Shown: positions 1-7,700 of the stretch, piece after piece | Position numbering within the stretch: position 1 is the first letter of the stretch | Layout of the letters: every line of letters begins with the position of its first letter | From: Anaerolineaceae bacterium | GTDB taxonomy: Bacteria > Chloroflexota > Anaerolineae > Anaerolineales > Villigracilaceae | Assembly (NCBI GenBank): GCA_022181005.1 | Contig: BQMV01000015.1 | Location: 1-14,330, forward strand | Length of the DNA: 14,330 nucleotides | Direction: 5' to 3' | Position numbers and translations under genes: made by a program | The notes under the pieces: generated by a model | What the model was told of the DNA's origin: nothing | Database searches by the model: none | The model's input: only the letters and a program-made list of their open reading frames with translations

Positions 1-1926
1 AACACTTATTACGTAGATAATCTCATCGGGCCGGAAACGATTAACACTGTTCCGCCTGCCACGCTTGAGGCGTTCAAAGACCACGGCGTTGCGGCGTTGA
101 CGCTCATGCGCGGCGTGGACGAATCGCAGAACGATATCAATCAGTTGGAAGCGGCTGGCATCTCGATGGATCTTGTCACAAAAGAATTGGAAGACGAAGG
201 CATCGCGACTTTCAGTGAAGCGATCGCGCATTTGCTCGCGTCTATTGAAGATCGGAGATCGCGCGCCGTTGCCTCTCTCGGATCGTTAGTTGATTCTGTT
301 TCGCAGCGCATATCGCAGCTCGAATCCGATTCTGTTCCTGCGCGCCTGTGGCAGCATGATCCCTCGCTTTGGGCTTCCTCCAAAGACAAGGCTGGTCAAC
401 ATGAAGTCACCATCCGCATGGGCTGGCTCGACTCAACCGACAAGGCTCGTAAAAAAATAAAAGAGTATCAAGATTTCGCCAAAGAAGTTCGCAGCGCAGG
501 CATGGATCGAGCGTTGGTCATCGGCATGGGCGGCTCCTCGCTCACGGCGGAAGTATATAGTTTGCTCATGTCCGCGAATGGAATTAAGCCGACATTGGCG
601 CTCGGCATCCTCGACTCGACGGACCCCGCGCAAGTGGCTGTAGCCGCGAAGAACTATCCGCCCGAAAAGACTCTGTACATCGTTGCCAGCAAATCAGGCG
701 GCACAGCAGAGGTGATGGCGAACTTCCATTACTTCTGGAAGTTGAGCAAGAAAGACGGCTCGCACTTCGTCGCCACCACCGATCCCAATACTTCACTAGA
801 AACATTGGCGCGGAAAAACGCGTTCAGAAAAATTTTCCTCGCCGATGAATTCGTCGGCGGACGTTACTCTGCGCTGACCGACTTCGGTCTCGTCCCTGCC
901 GCCCTGCTCGGCGTGGACTTGAATCACCTCCTCGACCGCGCTGATTGGATGCGCAAGCAATGCGACGAACACGATCCTGCGGCGCGTAACCCTGGCATGG
1001 CGCTGGGGGCTGTACTGGGCGAATCCGCTCTCCACGGGCGAGACAAGTTGACCGTCGTGGCTGACGCGGCTTTGTCGCCATTCGCAAATTGGATCGAGCA
1101 GATCATCGCCGAATCCAGCGGCAAGAATGGCAAGGGCATCCTGCCTGTGCCGCTCGAACCGATCGGCGATGTGAAAGGATATGGCGATGACAGAATTTTT
1201 GTGTACCTGCGTCAAACGGGCGAGTATGATGCGACTGTTATCGCGTTGAAATCCGCAGGGCATCCCGTCCTCACCTTTTCAATTTCCAATTTCTACGATG
1301 TCGGCGCAGAAATTTTCCGCTGGGAGATCGCCACTGTCACCGCATGTTCGATCATTGGCGTGAACGCGTTCGATCAGCCGAATGTCGAATCGAGCAAGAA
1401 GATCACGAAAGCGAAGATCGCTGATTACCAAAAGAAAGGTAAATTGAAAGAGGGTAAGCCCGCGTGGAAGCAAGACGGCGTGAGTGTGTTTTCGCCGACT
1501 GCTGTGACGGGCGCGTCGTTGAGGGCTGTGCTGAGCAAGTTCTTGAAAAAAGCAAAAGTAGGCGGCTATGTTGCGATCAACGCTTACCTGCCGCGCAACG
1601 ATGAAATGATCGACGCCTTGCAAAAGATGCGCGTTGCGATCCGCGCCAAGACAGGCAACGCAGTGACCGCTGGATTCGGTCCACGCTTCCAACATTCTAC
1701 AGGTCAATTCCACAAAGGCGGACCGAAGAACGCGCTCTTCCTCGTCGTCACTGCCGATGCTGAAAAAGATTTGGATATTCCAACCGAAGGCTTGTCGTAT
1801 GGCACGCTCATCCGCGCGCAGGCATTGGGCGATTACGAGGCATTGATCGAAGCGAAGAGGAAAGTCTTGCGCGTGCATCTGCCGTCGGTGAATGCGGTTA
1901 CTGATTTGTTGAAGGCGTTGGAATGA
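1..1926 (+). CDS. tal-pgi: Bifunctional transaldolase / glucose-6-phosphate isomerase, 5' end missing
   Basis: The frame is open from base 1, so the gene starts upstream of the window; 641 residues are visible. The first residues (YVDNLIGPETINTVPP) are a typical transaldolase C-terminal segment. From about nt 350 the protein becomes a sugar isomerase (SIS) protein of the glucose-6-phosphate isomerase family: GMGGSS at nt 523-540, the sugar-phosphate loop SKSGGT at nt 688-705, then a WEIA...NAFDQPNVE block and a GFGPRFQHSTGQFHKGG block near the C-terminus. Known family role: transaldolase links the pentose phosphate pathway to glycolysis, and the isomerase interconverts glucose-6-P and fructose-6-P, a transaldolase product and substrate. 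About 250-300 N-terminal residues are probably missing, judged from fused proteins of about 950 residues. An ATG at nt 106 lies inside the transaldolase part and is not the start. The stop overlaps the next gene by 4 bases, suggesting translational coupling. No signal peptide or membrane segment is seen; it is cytoplasmic. Confidence 0.95.
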   Translation, partial: NTYYVDNLIGPETINTVPPATLEAFKDHGVAALTLMRGVDESQNDINQLEAAGISMDLVTKELEDEGIATFSEAIAHLLASIEDRRSRAVASLGSLVDSVSQRISQLESDSVPARLWQHDPSLWASSKDKAGQHEVTIRMGWLDSTDKARKKIKEYQDFAKEVRSAGMDRALVIGMGGSSLTAEVYSLLMSANGIKPTLALGILDSTDPAQVAVAAKNYPPEKTLYIVASKSGGTAEVMANFHYFWKLSKKDGSHFVATTDPNTSLETLARKNAFRKIFLADEFVGGRYSALTDFGLVPAALLGVDLNHLLDRADWMRKQCDEHDPAARNPGMALGAVLGESALHGRDKLTVVADAALSPFANWIEQIIAESSGKNGKGILPVPLEPIGDVKGYGDDRIFVYLRQTGEYDATVIALKSAGHPVLTFSISNFYDVGAEIFRWEIATVTACSIIGVNAFDQPNVESSKKITKAKIADYQKKGKLKEGKPAWKQDGVSVFSPTAVTGASLRAVLSKFLKKAKVGGYVAINAYLPRNDEMIDALQKMRVAIRAKTGNAVTAGFGPRFQHSTGQFHKGGPKNALFLVVTADAEKDLDIPTEGLSYGTLIRAQALGDYEALIEAKRKVLRVHLPSVNAVTDLLKALE

Positions 1927-2258
1927 AATTATCCCAACTCAAATGCGTTGCCTGCCGCGGCGGTGACCCAAGCCTGACGGAAGCCGAGATCGCCGAACTC
2001 CTGCCTCAAGTTCCAGATTGGCAGACAGTAGCGCAAGATAATATCTTGCGCCTACAGCGTGTTTTCAAATTCAAGAATTACACCCAATCATTGGACTTCA
2101 CCAACAAGGTTGCGGCAATCGCCGAAGAAGAAGACCATCACCCGTTAATCATCTTTGAGTGGGGACGAGTCACGGTCCAGTGGTGGACGCATGTGGTGAA
2201 AGGCTTGCACAAGAACGATTTCATCATGGCGGCAAAGACGGATAATTTGTTTTCATAA
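1923..2258 (+). CDS. Pterin-4a-carbinolamine dehydratase
   Basis: This is a 111-residue protein of the PCD/DCoH family, which dehydrates 4a-hydroxytetrahydrobiopterin and so recycles the pterin cofactor of aromatic amino acid hydroxylases. The family active-site pattern is intact: E68-x3-H72-H73-P74, an aromatic W80 five residues later, H90 nine residues later and D99 eight residues after that. The N-terminal CVACRGG segment is also common in bacterial members. The ATG shares ATGA with the stop of the tal-pgi gene, so the two are probably co-transcribed and translationally coupled. No phenylalanine hydroxylase gene is in the window, so the partner enzyme is not visible; in many bacteria PCD-like proteins occur without one and their role is unclear. 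Length is normal. Confidence 0.93.
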   Translation: MKLSQLKCVACRGGDPSLTEAEIAELLPQVPDWQTVAQDNILRLQRVFKFKNYTQSLDFTNKVAAIAEEEDHHPLIIFEWGRVTVQWWTHVVKGLHKNDFIMAAKTDNLFS

Positions 2259-2311
2259 CGCAACATATTGCAGGTTAGCTACCAAACCGATCAATACGAC
2301 AATAGCCCGCA

Positions 2312-2460
2312 GACCCCGAAGGGGTCAAATGATTATAGTATCGAATGACATATCAACACATTCAACCCCGAAGGAGTGTCATAGGTTGCAAATTTATGTC
2401 ATCCCTTCGGGATTTAGAAATCCATTTGCCGTTTTAGAATCCTGTCATCCCTTCGGGATT
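2312..2460. repeat. Composite palindromic repeat, copy A
   Basis: Four 13-bp hairpins stand in a fixed order: ACCCCGAAGGGGT (2313-2325), ACCCCGAAGGAGT (2365-2377), ATCCCTTCGGGAT (2401-2413) and ATCCCTTCGGGAT (2447-2459). The first two have GAA loops and the last two TTC loops, so the whole block is an imperfect inverted repeat. The same four hairpins recur in the same order and orientation at 4498-4646 with similar spacing (centres 52/36/46 bp apart here, 49/38/49 bp there). The first unit continues with AAATGATTATAG in both copies. It has no coding content. It resembles a REP/MITE-type dispersed element. Its last unit overlaps the end of the alpha-galactosidase gene. Confidence 0.85.
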
Positions 2461-4043
2461 GGCTTTATGGCGATAACCTGTCTCTTTTTCCTGTAACCCA
2501 ACTCGTTCAGCCGATAGAACAAGTTCAACGCGAATGGCTGATTCCCCAGCCAGCCCATGAACGCGGCAGGGAGTTTGGTCAGTCCGCGCGGGGGAGGGGG
2601 TAATGCTAGGGCGGATGAAAAATCTACGATGCGGTCGTCAATCTGGAAGGTTGCGCGGCTGAGGCGTTTTACTTGCGGAGACGCGGTTAGAAACCCGCGC
2701 AGGGACTCGCGCTCGGCAGGCGTCATCCACTGCGGCAGTTCGGATGTCGCTTTGAAGTTGCAAATGGCGGCAAGGTCCTGTAAGAGTTGCCTCTGCTCAG
2801 TCGAAAGCGAATTTTCTTTTCCCGTGAAATAAACTACATCTGGATCAATTGCAACCAGCGGTTGAAGCCACAAGCGGCTCACCGTCGTGCGGACGGCGTT
2901 TCTCGCGCCAGGCGTTGTGAAGTTGTATAAGAAAGTTGAGTCGCGCGAGTCTTCCCATTTGTCGGAAACATCGGGACCGATGCGCAACGCGTCGCATAAA
3001 CCAAGCGACGGCAGGATCGGCGCGCCGCAGGTGAGGAAATACGCATCGCGTCCCATCGCCTCGCGTATGATTGTCAATGCCTGACGATACGCGGCTTCGC
3101 GCGGCATGTCTGCAAATTGTTTGCCAGGCAATGCGCCCGCGTAGAGAAAATCTAATTTCAAGTAATCGAATCCCCACGCGCGGACTTGTTTCATCAGCGC
3201 GGTCAGCCATTCCGTCACGGCGGGGTGCGTGGTATCCAGCGCGTAGAGTTGCTCGCCCCAGTTGAATCCCGCTGAGACGAATCCTCCGTTCGTGTCGCGC
3301 AAGAACCAATCGGGATGTTCACGAAACAAACGCGACGACTTCACGGCGATCAACGGCGCGAGCCACAGTCCAGCCTTGCGTCCCGTGGATTTGATTCTTT
3401 CCGCCAGCGCATTCATGCCCGATGGAAATTTTCCGTTCGCATCCCAATCGCCGATGGAGGTTTGCCAGCCATCGTCCACTTGCAGAACGTCGAAGGGCAG
3501 GTCGCCTAACTCGTCGAAGATGCGGAAGAGGATGGCTTCGTCAATGGCTGTGTACAGGCTGTACCACGAACACCAGACGCGCGGCGCGGGCTTGTCCGAT
3601 CTTTTGCCGAAGCGTTTGCTGAGTTCTTCGGCGTATTTTGCAAAGACAAATTCTTCGCTTCCTCGCGCGACGAACCAATCACATCCATCCGCTTCATGCT
3701 TCCCCACGAGTTGATTCCCTTTTAACCAGACATGCGCATCCAGTCCCAGCGAGCCGAGCAGGAGGATGTCATCGTCCTCAAACTCTACCGCGCCGACCCA
3801 TGAACTGTGCGGCGATGATTCGTTCACGTAGCGCGGGTCGGTTTGCAGGGGATGGAGTATCGCGGGACGCTGGACGGGGAGGGGAGTTGGATCCGCCCAC
3901 GCGGCGAGGGACCAGGATTGCCATCCGTGGCGGTAAAACTTCCGAGGAGGGCGAGGCAGGCTGACCGTCAGAAAAGAAGCGTTGACGACTAGGGGCGAGC
4001 CAGCCTCAGGCGGCGAGTCCAGTTTGAGAGGGGGAGTCGGCAT
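2445..4043 (-). CDS. Alpha-galactosidase, GH36-like (clan GH-D)
   Basis: From this start the protein has 532 residues. It would hydrolyse terminal alpha-1,6-galactosides such as melibiose or raffinose-type sugars. An N-terminal beta-rich region (about 1-150) is followed by a TIM barrel: QVDDGWQ (188-194), GLWLAPL (225-231), YLKLDF with predicted nucleophile D298, and RIGPDVSDKW with predicted acid/base D358. A C-terminal beta domain follows. No signal peptide is seen, so it probably acts in the cytoplasm on imported sugar. It is shorter than many GH36 enzymes of about 700 residues. The frame extends upstream to an ATG at 4157, but the start at 4043 is preferred: the extra residues are not family-like, and a promoter with its -10 element 7 nt before the 4043 ATG would start the mRNA at that codon. 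The last residues (IPKG) and the TGA stop come from repeat copy A. Substrate is inferred from family only. Confidence 0.88.
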   Translation of the reverse strand: MPTPPLKLDSPPEAGSPLVVNASFLTVSLPRPPRKFYRHGWQSWSLAAWADPTPLPVQRPAILHPLQTDPRYVNESSPHSSWVGAVEFEDDDILLLGSLGLDAHVWLKGNQLVGKHEADGCDWFVARGSEEFVFAKYAEELSKRFGKRSDKPAPRVWCSWYSLYTAIDEAILFRIFDELGDLPFDVLQVDDGWQTSIGDWDANGKFPSGMNALAERIKSTGRKAGLWLAPLIAVKSSRLFREHPDWFLRDTNGGFVSAGFNWGEQLYALDTTHPAVTEWLTALMKQVRAWGFDYLKLDFLYAGALPGKQFADMPREAAYRQALTIIREAMGRDAYFLTCGAPILPSLGLCDALRIGPDVSDKWEDSRDSTFLYNFTTPGARNAVRTTVSRLWLQPLVAIDPDVVYFTGKENSLSTEQRQLLQDLAAICNFKATSELPQWMTPAERESLRGFLTASPQVKRLSRATFQIDDRIVDFSSALALPPPPRGLTKLPAAFMGWLGNQPFALNLFYRLNELGYRKKRQVIAIKPIPKG

Positions 4044-4050
4044 AAGAGCG

Positions 4051-4079
4051 ATTATCCAATAAAATGAGCGGATTGGCAA
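4051..4079 (-). promoter_or_regulatory. Promoter of the alpha-galactosidase gene, predicting a leaderless mRNA
   Basis: On the minus strand, TTGCCA (4074-4079) and GATAAT (4051-4056) are separated by exactly 17 bp. The -10 hexamer ends 7 bases before the ATG at 4043, so transcription would start at or next to the start codon. No Shine-Dalgarno sequence is present in that interval. Start-site mapping has not been done; this is pattern evidence only. Confidence 0.6.
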
Positions 4080-4121
4080 CACCACGCCTGCGGGGGTGCA
4101 GGTGTCCGCTCCACGATTTTG

Positions 4122-4150
4122 TTGACGGTTAAATTTAGTTGTGGCATAAT
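4122..4150 (+). promoter_or_regulatory. Promoter of the T-box leader and ileS
   Basis: TTGACG (4122-4127) and CATAAT (4145-4150) lie 17 bp apart, close to the sigma-70-type consensus. They stand directly before the T-box stem I, which places the transcription start near 4157. The element diverges from the alpha-galactosidase promoter about 40 bp away. Confidence 0.75.
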
Positions 4151-4156
4151 CCGCCA

Positions 4157-4476
4157 AACCAAAGGCAGTGAAGAGAAGAGTAGATTTGTGAGACTGTCAG
4201 CGAGTGTGGGCGCGGTGTGAGCCACATCAGCGAGCAAATCGAAGATCATCTCGGAGCCGTTCCGCAGAAATTAGTCGAATAGTCTGATGGTCAAATCGTT
4301 GGATGGTCGGTTAAGAGTAAGCGAGCCGAAGTTGTCCTCCGTTATCAGGACAGGACGATGTCAGTCGTCTACCAAGTGTCTGCTAGCGATCTCATTCGGG
4401 AATGCGAGCGGAAATCAGAGTGGTACCGCGTGAGTTTTAACTCTCGTCTCTGGAAAGAGATGAGAGTTTTTCTTTT
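4157..4476 (+). promoter_or_regulatory. T-box riboswitch leader, isoleucine-specific
   Basis: A T-box leader senses uncharged tRNA through a specifier codon in stem I and an antiterminator bulge that pairs with the tRNA CCA end. Seen here: the T-box core AGAGTGGTACCGCG (4417-4430), whose TGGT would pair with an ACCA end (discriminator A); stem I with AGTA loop-E-like bases (4179-4182), upper helix GATTTG (4183-4188) / CAAATC (4235-4240) and terminal hairpin TGTGG (4205-4209) / CCACA (4222-4226); and a specifier loop GAAGATCA (4241-4248) in which ATC (4245-4247) is followed by A. ATC is an Ile codon, matching ileS downstream. Middle hairpins GTCCT/AGGAC (4334-4351) and GACGA/TCGTC (4354-4369) precede the antiterminator. 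When tRNA-Ile is uncharged the terminator should not form and ileS is expressed. The assignment of the specifier comes from reading the fold by eye. Confidence 0.93.
4440..4476 (+). terminator. T-box-controlled intrinsic terminator
   Basis: ACTCTCGTCTCT (4440-4451) pairs with AGAGATGAGAGT (4456-4467) around a GGAA loop, giving 12 pairs with one G.U. A run of T with one C follows (4467-4476). Part of the 5' arm (CTCT) can instead pair with AGAG of the T-box core, forming the competing antiterminator. Confidence 0.92.
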
Positions 4477-4497
4477 AATTCATCCTGCCTAATCAAA

Positions 4498-4646
4498 ACT
4501 CCGAAGGAGTGAAATGATTATAGATTTAAACAATACAGGCTTGCCAACCCCGAAGGGGTGTCATGCTTTGCGCACTGGTATGTCATCCCTTCGGGATTTG
4601 ATACGGCTTTGCGCCATTTTCTATAATTCTGCCATCCCTTCGGGAT
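4498..4646. repeat. Composite palindromic repeat, copy B
   Basis: The hairpins ACTCCGAAGGAGT (4498-4510), ACCCCGAAGGGGT (4547-4559), ATCCCTTCGGGAT (4585-4597) and ATCCCTTCGGGAT (4634-4646) match copy A in order and orientation. The outer arms carry ATTATAGA (4517-4524), and the reverse complement of the right end also reads ATTATAGA next to its hairpin, so the element has long imperfect terminal inverted repeats. The inner arms are likewise mirrored (GGGGTGTCATG against GGGATGACATA). It lies between the T-box terminator and ileS, so it is part of the ileS leader whenever the terminator is read through. Confidence 0.85.
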
Positions 4647-4682
4647 TGAAGGCGCGTAAGGCAAGTTTTCAACTATGAGACT

Positions 4683-4706
4683 AAAAGACCAAAAGACCAA
4701 AAGACC
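4683..4706 (+). repeat. Three tandem AAAAGACC units
   Basis: AAAAGACC occurs three times in a row (4683-4690, 4691-4698, 4699-4706), with partial GAGACT-like copies on both sides. The array stops directly at the ileS ribosome binding site. It may be slippage-prone or simply an unstructured A-rich stretch that keeps the start region open. Confidence 0.8.
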
Positions 4707-4711
4707 AGGAG
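4707..4711 (+). promoter_or_regulatory. Ribosome binding site of ileS
   Basis: AGGAG lies 7 bases before the ATG at 4719. It fixes the ileS start and shows that translation is by normal Shine-Dalgarno pairing, unlike the predicted leaderless genes of this window. Confidence 0.85.
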
Positions 4712-4718
4712 ACTAACC

Positions 4719-7700
4719 ATGTTCAAACCAGTATCATCCAAACTCAACGCGACTTCGATGGAAGAAGCCATGATGAAATTTTGGAAACAACGCGACATTT
4801 TCAAAAAGACAACGCAACAACGCGAAGGCGCGCCTGAGTATGTTTTCTACGAAGGTCCGCCGACCGCGAACGGCAAGCCTGGCGTGCATCACGTGTTGGC
4901 GCGCGCGTTCAAAGACATGTTCCCGCGCTACAAGATCATGCGCGGATTTCACGTCTCGCGGCGCGGCGGCTGGGACACGCACGGTCTGCCCGTCGAGATC
5001 GAAGTGGAGAAGCAACTCGGCTTCAAGAACAAACAACAGATCGAAGAATACGGCATCGATAAATTCAACGAGCTGTGCAAAAAATCCGTGTTCACGTACA
5101 TTCAGGATTGGGAAAAACTCACCGACCGCATCGCGTTCTGGGTTGACCTCGAAGACGCGTACGTGACATACACCAACGACTACATCGAGTCGGTCTGGTG
5201 GATTCTGAAAAACTTCTGGGACAAAGACCTGCTGTACAAGGGATACAAAGTTGTGCCGTATTGCCCGCGCTGCGGCACGCCTCTTTCGGACCATGAAGTT
5301 GCCCTCGGCTACGACGAAGCGACTGACCCTTCGGTCTTTGTGCGCATGCCGCTGGTGGATAAGCCCGACACGTCACTGCTCGTGTGGACGACGACTCCGT
5401 GGACATTGCCGTCCAACGTCGCTGTTGCCGCGCATCCCGAAGAGGAGTACGTGACTGTCGAACGCGATAACGACGGCAAAAAAGAAAAGTTGATCCTCGT
5501 GAAGTCGCTTGTGCAAAAAGTGTTCGGCGAAGAGGAAGTAAAAGTTGTAGAAACGTTCAAAGGCAAGAAGTTGAAGGATGTGAAATATCATCCGCTGTTC
5601 ACGTTCCTGCCGCCCGACAAGCCCGCGCATTACGTCGTGCTGGGAGACTTCGTCACAACGGAAGACGGCACAGGCTTGGTTCACATCGCGCCCGCGTTCG
5701 GTCAGGAAGACATGGAAATGTCGAAGCAACACAATCTGCCCGTGTTGATGACCGTTCTTCCCGACGGGACGTTTGTTTCCGAAGTCACGCCGTGGCGCGG
5801 AGTGTTCGTCAAAGAAGCCGATCCGATGATCATCGAAGACCTGCGCGCGCGCGGACTCTTGTTCAAGTCGGGCGAGTACAAGCACACCTATCCGTTCTGC
5901 TGGCGGTGCGGAACTCCGCTGTTGTATTACGCGCGCGAGTCGTGGTACATCCGCACGAGCGCGTTCCGCGACAAACTTGTCAGCCTGAACAACACTATCA
6001 ACTGGGTTCCCGAACATATGCGCGAAGGTCGCTTCGGCAATTGGCTTTCCAATAACATTGACTGGGCGTTGAGCCGCGAGCGTTATTGGGGCACGCCGCT
6101 TCCCATCTGGGAATGTGAGAACAAACATCGCGAGGGCGTTGGCTCGGTGAAGGAACTCTCCGAAAAAGCGGGACGCGACCTGAGCGAACTCGATCTTCAT
6201 CGTCCGTACGTGGATCAAGTGCATTGGGATTGCGCCCAATGCGGCAAGCAGATGAGGCGCGTGCCTGATCTCATTGACGTGTGGTTCGACTCGGGTTCGA
6301 TGCCTGTCGCGCAGTGGCACTATCCGTTCGAGAACAAAGAGAAGTTCGAGTCGCAATTTCCCGCCGATTACATCTGCGAAGCCGTTGACCAAACACGTGG
6401 CTGGTTCTATTCGCTTCACGCCATCAGCACATTGCTGTTCGATAAAGTCTCGTTCAAAAATGTTTTATGTCTCGGCTTGATCCTCGACGGCGAAGGGCAG
6501 AAGATGTCGAAGAGCAAGGGCAATATCGTTGCGCCATGGGACGTGCTGAGCGTTCACGGCGCCGACGCGTTCCGCTGGTATCTCTACACGGCGACTCCGC
6601 CAGGGCAAGAGCGTCGCTTCTCTTCCGACTTGGTGGGCGAGGTCATCCGCAACTTCACGCTCACGTTGTGGAACGTCTACTCGTTCTTTGTGACGTATGC
6701 GAATCTCGACAAGCCCACCGTGACGACCATGCCGATAGCAACGAGCGATCTGGATCGCTGGCTGTTATCCGAATTGAATGTGCTCGTCCGCGATGTGACG
6801 GACGCGTACGAAAAATATGATGTGACCAACGCGACGCGTCCCGTTGAAGCGTTCGTCGAGAAATTGTCCACGTGGTATCTGCGACGTTCGCGCCGCCGCT
6901 TCTGGAAATCGGAATCGGATTCCGACAAGCAAGCCGCTTACTCGACGTTGTACACGGCTCTTGTCACCCTCTCGAAGCTGGTCGCGCCCGCGATGCCTTT
7001 TCTCGCCGACGAGCTGCATCAAAACCTCGTCCGCTCCGTGGACGAGTCCGCGCCCGAGTCGGTGCATCTCGCCGAGTGGCCCCAAGTGATGCCTGAGATG
7101 ATTGACGAATCGCTGAACCACGACATGGCGACCGTGATGAAACTCGTCTCGCTCGGACATTCCGCGCGGCAGAAAGCGAATCGCAAAGTCCGTCAGCCGC
7201 TTGCCGAAGCCGCGTTCTCCGTCGGCAACGCGAACGAACGCAAAGCCGTCGAGAATTATGCTGACCTGTTCGTGGACGAGTTGAACGTGAAGAAAGTCCG
7301 CTTGCTGGATGCCGCGACCGAAGCCGTATCGCACACGGTCAAGCCGTTGCCAAAGCAATTGGGACAAAAATATGGCAATAAATTTCCCGCGCTCCAAAAG
7401 GCGATCCTTGCCATGAACGCGGAAGAAGTTGCGAAGACGTTGATGTCTGGCGAGCCGTTGAAAGTAAGCGTTGAAGGAGTTAACTACGAGATTTTGTCTG
7501 AGGAAGTCGAAGTCAAAGCACATGCAAAAGAAGGATTCGCAGTAGCCGAAGATGGCGCGTACGTCGCCGCGCTGGTCACCGAGTTGACTCCCGAACTCGT
7601 GCAGGAAGGCTTGGCGCGCGAGTTTGTGCGGCGCGTGCAAGACCTCCGCAAGAGCGCGGACTTAGACGTGGCTGACAGGATAGAACTGTTCGTCGAAGCC

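Noticed and set aside
796..1263. Antisense frame inside tal-pgi (also 1279-1878)
   Set aside because: The opposite strand encodes conserved isomerase motifs throughout, and the antisense product has no family features.
2312..2460. CRISPR-like array from the regularly spaced short palindromes
   Set aside because: The units are only 13 bp, differ in sequence and orientation, and the intervals are similar between the two copies rather than unique spacers.
4044..4157. N-terminal extension of the alpha-galactosidase frame to an ATG at 4157
   Set aside because: The extra 38 residues are not family-like, and the region holds both the alpha-galactosidase promoter and the divergent T-box promoter.
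5373..6419. Long antisense frame (348 codons) inside ileS
   Set aside because: It is a shadow of the strongly coding ileS frame in GC-rich DNA; it has no binding site and no recognisable protein motif. The same holds for 6765-7640.
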